Shown here one piece after another: positions 48,238 to 51,923 of a DNA stretch of 51,923 nt. This DNA comes from Deltaproteobacteria bacterium GWC2_55_46. Its GTDB lineage: Bacteria > Desulfobacterota > GWC2-55-46. Both the position numbers and the translations under genes were made by a program. The DNA lies in contig LVEI03000002.1 of the NCBI GenBank assembly GCA_001595385.3, forward strand, positions 1 through 51,923, in the 5' to 3' direction. Every line of letters begins with the position of its first letter. The first letter of the stretch is position 1. The notes beneath the pieces are model-generated. The model did no database searches, was not told the origin of the DNA, and saw nothing but the letters and a program-made list of their open reading frames with translations.

Positions 48238-49329
48238 ATGAAGCTCGTGGTATTCGGACTTACGATCAGCTCCTCATGGGGCAACGGGCACGCGACCATC
48301 TGGCGGGGGCTTCTGAGCGCCCTCTTCCAAAGGGGGCACAGGGCCGTCTTCTTCGAGAAGGACGCGCCCTACTACGCCTCGCACAGGGACATGGCCGAAG
48401 CGCCATGGGCGGAGCTCGTCATCTACAGCCGATGGGAGGATGTAAGGAAGAGGGCAGAAAGCGAGCTAAAGGGCGCGGACGTCGGTATGGTCACTTCGTA
48501 CTGCCCGGACGGACGGAGCGCCTCCGAACTTGTGCTATCCTCAGGCGCGCGCCTGAGCTCTTTTTATGACCTTGATACCCCGGTTACGATCAAGAACCTG
48601 GAAGCTGGACGCCAGGTATGCTACCTGCCAGAAGACGGGCTCGGCGGGTTTGATATCGTCTTGAGCTACACGGGGGGCAGGACGTTGAAATACTTAAGCG
48701 ATATCCTTGGCGCCAGAAACATAGCGCCGCTTTACGGCAGCGTCGACCCTTTTGCGCATGCCCCTGCCCAAAAGGCAGATGAGTACATGGCTGACCTTTC
48801 ATACCTGGGGACCTTTGCGGAGGACAGGCAGGAGGCCCTTTTAAAGTTCTTTGTAGAGCCGGCGAGAAGGTTTCCGCAGAAAAAATTCGTATTGGGCGGG
48901 TCGCTATACCCGGAAGAGTTTCCGTGGACGGAGAACATCTATTTCGCGCGCCATGTGCCTCCGCCGAGGCACCCGGCCTTCTATTCATCAGCCGCCTTGA
49001 CGCTCAATATCACAAGGGGCGCGATGGCGGAGACCGGCTGGTGCCCGTCCGGCAGGCTCTTCGAGGCTGCCGCGTGCGGAAGTCCCATGGTGAGCGACTG
49101 GTGGGAGGGTATCGACACTTTTTTTACGCCTGGCTCTGAGGTCGTTATCGTGGAGAGCACCGACGACGTGGTAGAGGCGCTTAAGATGGATGACGATGAA
49201 AGGCTTAAGATAGCGAGAAGGGCGAGGCAGAGGGCGCTCGCGGAGCATACTTCTTTTGAGAGGGCCGCCGAGTTCGAGAGGATAATGGAAGAGGCGCTGC
49301 GGCGCAAGGTGCACTCATGTGGGGGATAA
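48238..49329 (+). CDS. CgeB-like glycosyltransferase 4
   Basis: The 363-residue paralog of glycosyltransferase 3 has the same landmarks: LVVFGLTISSSWGNGHATIWRGLL, FYDLDTPVTIKNLE, VLSYTGGRTLKYL, YGSVDPF, and the donor block GRLFEAAACGSPMVSDWWEGIDTFFTPGSEVVIVES. The gene pair likely arose by duplication, with the membrane-SRPBCC gene now between the copies. It is preceded by GGGGAGG and overlaps the nucleotidyltransferase by 13 bp. Confidence 0.88.
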   Translation: MKLVVFGLTISSSWGNGHATIWRGLLSALFQRGHRAVFFEKDAPYYASHRDMAEAPWAELVIYSRWEDVRKRAESELKGADVGMVTSYCPDGRSASELVLSSGARLSSFYDLDTPVTIKNLEAGRQVCYLPEDGLGGFDIVLSYTGGRTLKYLSDILGARNIAPLYGSVDPFAHAPAQKADEYMADLSYLGTFAEDRQEALLKFFVEPARRFPQKKFVLGGSLYPEEFPWTENIYFARHVPPPRHPAFYSSAALTLNITRGAMAETGWCPSGRLFEAAACGSPMVSDWWEGIDTFFTPGSEVVIVESTDDVVEALKMDDDERLKIARRARQRALAEHTSFERAAEFERIMEEALRRKVHSCGG

Positions 49330-50060
49330 TCCCTGCCGCTGGCTCCGGCTCAAGGATACAGCCGCTGGCATTCTCAAAAGAACTGCTGCCCGTCGGGAGC
49401 CGCCTCGAAGGCGCTATCGAGCGCCCCAGGGCCGTAAGCGAATACCTTGTTGACCGCATGCTCAACGCTGGCGCCGAGAAGATTTGCTTCGTAATCTCTC
49501 CAGGCAAGTCGGACATACTGGAGTACTACGGCGGAAGCATGGGAGAGGCCGACATATGTTACGTCGTGCAGCCGGAGCCGCTGGGGTTGTGCGATTCGAT
49601 ATTCAGGGCCATGCCGCTCATAAGGCCTGACGAGTACGTGCTGGTGGGCCTGCCAGACACGATCTGGTTCCCGGAGGACGGGTTCAGCGCGCTCGGTGAC
49701 GAGGGGCTTTCTTTCCTCTTGTTCCCGGTTAAAAGGCCGGAGTACTTCGACGCCGTGGTCATAGACGGAGGCGGGAGGGTGCTTGAGATACAGGTAAAAA
49801 GGAAGAGGCCCACGACCAGGTGGGTCTGGGGCTCCTTCAAGCTCCTTGGTTCGGTCTTTATCGACCTGCACGCCCTGTGGCTTGAGCATGGCAGGAAAGA
49901 CGAGTACATAGGCACGCTGGTCAACAGATACATATCAGGTGGCGGCGAGGCGGTCGGGGTGCGGGCCGGAAGCTCATACGTCGACGTCGGCACGATCAAC
50001 GGCTACAGGGAGGCGATAAGGCTCCTGAGCCTGCCAGGAAGGCCCAGAGGAGATAGATGA
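49317..50060 (+). CDS. Sugar nucleotidyltransferase
   Basis: The 247-residue protein belongs to the RmlA/GalU-type nucleotidyltransferases that make NDP-sugars: GIIPAAGSGSRIQPLAFSKELLPVG with the G-x-G-x-R...K signature, VVQPEPLGLCDSIFRAMP, and VLVGLPDTIWFPEDGF where the second D binds metal. The short length fits the catalytic domain only. Its product probably feeds the epimerase and glycosyltransferases of this operon. It overlaps both neighbours. Confidence 0.9.
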   Translation: MWGIIPAAGSGSRIQPLAFSKELLPVGSRLEGAIERPRAVSEYLVDRMLNAGAEKICFVISPGKSDILEYYGGSMGEADICYVVQPEPLGLCDSIFRAMPLIRPDEYVLVGLPDTIWFPEDGFSALGDEGLSFLLFPVKRPEYFDAVVIDGGGRVLEIQVKRKRPTTRWVWGSFKLLGSVFIDLHALWLEHGRKDEYIGTLVNRYISGGGEAVGVRAGSSYVDVGTINGYREAIRLLSLPGRPRGDR

Positions 50061-50794
50061 TGGAAGATGAGCTTACGCCGGATGAGATAGCAAGACGCGT
50101 TGAAAGACTCGGCCCATGGTTCCAGAATATCGACCTCAAGGGGGTTCTGACCTCGCCAGAGCACTTCCTTGGCGACTACCCCATGTACAAGTGGAAGCGG
50201 TTCGCGCATGCCGTCCCAGGTGACTTAAGCGGCAGGAGCGTGCTCGATATAGGCTGCAACGCCGGTTTTTATTCGATCGAGATGAAAAGGAGGGGGGCGT
50301 CCAGGGTGCTCGCGATAGATATTGACGATGACTACCTCGCGCAGGCCAGCTTTGCCGCGAGCGTCCTTGGGGCCGACATAGAGTTCAGGAATATGTCCGT
50401 TTACGGCCTTTCAGGGCTTGATGAGAGGTTCGACCTGGTCTTGTTTTTGGGGGTCTTCTATCATCTGAGGCACCCGCTATTAGCGCTTGACCTCGTATAT
50501 GAGCACGCGGCGGCGGACTTGCTCGTCTTCCAGTCGATGCTGAGGGGCGGTAGATCCGTGGAAGGGATAGATGACGATTATCCGTTCAACGAGACCCAGG
50601 TCTTTGAGCGCCCCGGTTTTCCGAGGATGCATTTCATAGAGAAGAATTACTCCGGCGACCCGACCAACTGGTGGCTTCCGAACAGGGCGTGCGCAGAGGC
50701 CATGCTGAGGAGCTCCGGATTTGAGGTGATAGACAACCCTGAGAGCGAGGTCTTTATCTGCCGCAGGGGCGAGAGGCGGTGGGCGCTGCCATGA
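50057..50794 (+). CDS. SAM-dependent methyltransferase (TIGR04290-type)
   Basis: The 245-residue class I methyltransferase shows SVLDIGCNAGFYSIEMKRRGASRVLAIDIDDDYLAQA (motif I and the acidic end of strand 2), FDLVLFLGVFYHLRHPLLALDLV and a long C-terminal FPRMHFIEKNYSGDPTNWWLPN. This agrees with the TIGR04290 family that occurs with the radical SAM and glycosyltransferase genes seen here. It probably methylates a sugar in the glycan. It overlaps the nucleotidyltransferase by four bases and the next gene by four. Confidence 0.88.
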   Translation: MMEDELTPDEIARRVERLGPWFQNIDLKGVLTSPEHFLGDYPMYKWKRFAHAVPGDLSGRSVLDIGCNAGFYSIEMKRRGASRVLAIDIDDDYLAQASFAASVLGADIEFRNMSVYGLSGLDERFDLVLFLGVFYHLRHPLLALDLVYEHAAADLLVFQSMLRGGRSVEGIDDDYPFNETQVFERPGFPRMHFIEKNYSGDPTNWWLPNRACAEAMLRSSGFEVIDNPESEVFICRRGERRWALP

Positions 50795-51687
50795 TAGAGG
50801 CGGTCATGTTCTGGAATGAGCCCAATAACCTTTCGCACTGGGACTTTCACCTCGACCCGGGCTGGAGAATATACTCGCGCATGGTAAGGTCCGCCGCCCG
50901 GGCGGTTGAGGCTGAACAGAGCTCTCTTATAAAGGTCCTTGGCGGCATATCCCCGATAGACCCGGACTTTATCCGTAACCTCAAGGGGCAGGGCGTCCTT
51001 GATGAGATGGACGCCATAGCCGTTCACGGCTTTCCGCTCGACTGGAACCACTGGATGATAGACGAGTGGCCGGAGAAGCTCGCCGGGATCAAGGCCACCT
51101 CCGACCTCCCTGTATGGGTCTCGGAGGCCGGGGTTTCGAGCTTCGGGGCGGAGGAGGTCCAGGAGTTCGGGCTCAGGCGCTCCGCAGAGCTCCTTATCGG
51201 CAGGGCTGAGAGGGTCCACTGGTACAGCCTCTACGACCTGCCGAAGGCCTGGCCTGCCACGACCAGGCACCGCGAGGCCGAAGGGTCGGCATACTACCGC
51301 CATTTCTACATGGGGTTGCTCCGCGAGGACGGCACGCCAAAAAAGGCGCTCGATATCTTCGCCAGTTACGCTCCGGCCCTCGGCATCTGCCAATGGTTCC
51401 ATTTCGAGGACCCGAGGCTCCTCGGCGCCGTCGAGTGGCTTAAAAGGCTTGGAGTCAAAAAGTTACGCACCGGGCTCAGCTGGGCCGACAGCTTAAGGCC
51501 CGGCGCTCTATCCTGGTTCGACAGGCAGATGAAGGCGATAGAGGACTTTGACGTGACAGTGACCTTCTGCTTCACGCCAGAGGAAAAGGGGATAAAGCCG
51601 CACCATACTTCCCCGCCGCAAAGGATCGAGGAGTACGCGGATTTCTGCTCCGCGATGGTGAGGAGATATGCGCGCAAGGGAGTTTAG
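50791..51687 (+). CDS. Glycosidase-like protein with permuted clan-A barrel
   Basis: The 298-residue protein looks like a retaining glycoside hydrolase of clan GH-A (often annotated beta-xylosidase). E10 in MFWNEPNN fits the acid/base NEP motif and E112 in PVWVSEAGVSS the nucleophile. Unusually NEP stands at the very start, while the strand GVKKLRTGLSWADSLRPGALSWFDRQMKAIEDFDVTVTFCFTP, normally before it, comes at residues 220-262. This suggests circular permutation of the barrel. It may trim or remodel the glycan. No signal peptide. The ATG overlaps the methyltransferase stop; it overlaps the next gene by 20 bp. Confidence 0.8.
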   Translation: MIEAVMFWNEPNNLSHWDFHLDPGWRIYSRMVRSAARAVEAEQSSLIKVLGGISPIDPDFIRNLKGQGVLDEMDAIAVHGFPLDWNHWMIDEWPEKLAGIKATSDLPVWVSEAGVSSFGAEEVQEFGLRRSAELLIGRAERVHWYSLYDLPKAWPATTRHREAEGSAYYRHFYMGLLREDGTPKKALDIFASYAPALGICQWFHFEDPRLLGAVEWLKRLGVKKLRTGLSWADSLRPGALSWFDRQMKAIEDFDVTVTFCFTPEEKGIKPHHTSPPQRIEEYADFCSAMVRRYARKGV

Positions 51688-51923
51688 GTTCATAAAGACG
51701 TCCATGGTGGGCTATGCCCGCGAGCTTGTAAAGGATATCTTCGGGGCAAGGGTCCTCATAGTCGCGGCCCATCCTGATGATGAGGCCGCTGGCGCGGGCG
51801 CCCTCTACAAGTACCTTGATAAGGCGGTCTTCGTCCACGTAACCGACGGTGCTCCGCGAGACCTCGTAGACGCGGCCTCCCACGGCTTCAAGTCAGCCGG
51901 TGAATACGCGAAGGCGAGAAGGA
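51668..51923 (+). CDS. PIG-L-type deacetylase, N-terminal part (runs off window)
   Basis: From ATG 51668 the frame reads MRAREFRFIKTSMVGYARELVKD and then VLIVAAHPDDEAAGAGALYKYLDKAVFVHVTDGAP, with the AHPDDE zinc motif of PIG-L/LmbE enzymes that remove acetyl from N-acetylglucosamine-type sugars. GGAG precedes it. It overlaps the glycosidase-like gene by 20 bp and continues past the right edge, so the remaining motifs cannot be checked. Confidence 0.92.
   Translation, partial: MRAREFRFIKTSMVGYARELVKDIFGARVLIVAAHPDDEAAGAGALYKYLDKAVFVHVTDGAPRDLVDAASHGFKSAGEYAKARR

Overview
The window looks like a chromosomal segment of a Gram-negative bacterium of Desulfobacterota (Deltaproteobacteria) or Nitrospirota type. 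The basis is gene order (yceD-rpmF-plsX-fabH-fabD-fabG-acpP-fabF; hom-thrC-ApgM-like), heavy use of AGG and ATA codons at a moderately high GC content, and glycan genes of a kind I associate with those groups. This is an impression, not a phylogenetic placement. Three zones are visible.

Zone 1 (1-8.4 kb) is accessory DNA. An IS21-family element, only partly inside the window, has cut a membrane sensor gene after about 83 codons. Next come an HU protein, several unknown genes, a NusA-like protein without the RNA-polymerase-binding N-terminal domain, and on the other strand two adjacent genes that together look like one sigma factor cut in two (region 2-3 in the first, region 4-like plus a second helix-turn-helix in the next). 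A hairpin-bearing 43-bp tandem repeat precedes a ParB-like coiled-coil protein. The zone ends with a large serine recombinase whose 3' end runs into a fragment of a tRNA-Gln gene. The element appears to carry its own transcription-modifying set.

Zone 2 (8373-16720) is an 8.3-kb integrated island bounded by perfect 44-bp direct repeats of the 3' part of tRNA-Gln(CTG). It carries a tyrosine integrase with repeated arm-type sites near both ends, an AlpA-like regulator, a P4-type primase-helicase with nearby TGTGACGGG repeats, a terminase-small-subunit-like protein and several small Cys-rich or unknown genes. It has no large terminase, portal, capsid or tail gene. This is the layout of a phage satellite (PICI-like).

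Zone 3 (16.7-51.9 kb) is core chromosome. It begins with the fatty-acid synthesis operon (with yceD and rpmF), rpiB and glyA, then lipA, alaC and a threonine branch (hom, thrC and an ApgM-family protein that by context is probably the homoserine kinase). After that come a transglycosylase, an SOS operon (lexA-unknown-dinB) with a palindrome abutting the lexA start codon, a DEAD-box helicase, and a phospholipase D/EEP phosphatase pair. From about 40.7 kb to the right edge there is a tightly overlapping operon for an unidentified glycan: a sugar-nucleotide epimerase, a B12-binding radical SAM enzyme, one GT4 and four CgeB-like glycosyltransferases, a nucleotidyltransferase, a methyltransferase, a glycosidase-like protein whose barrel seems circularly permuted, and a PIG-L deacetylase cut by the window end. 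Intergenic gaps in zone 3 hold structured repeat elements and one candidate small RNA.
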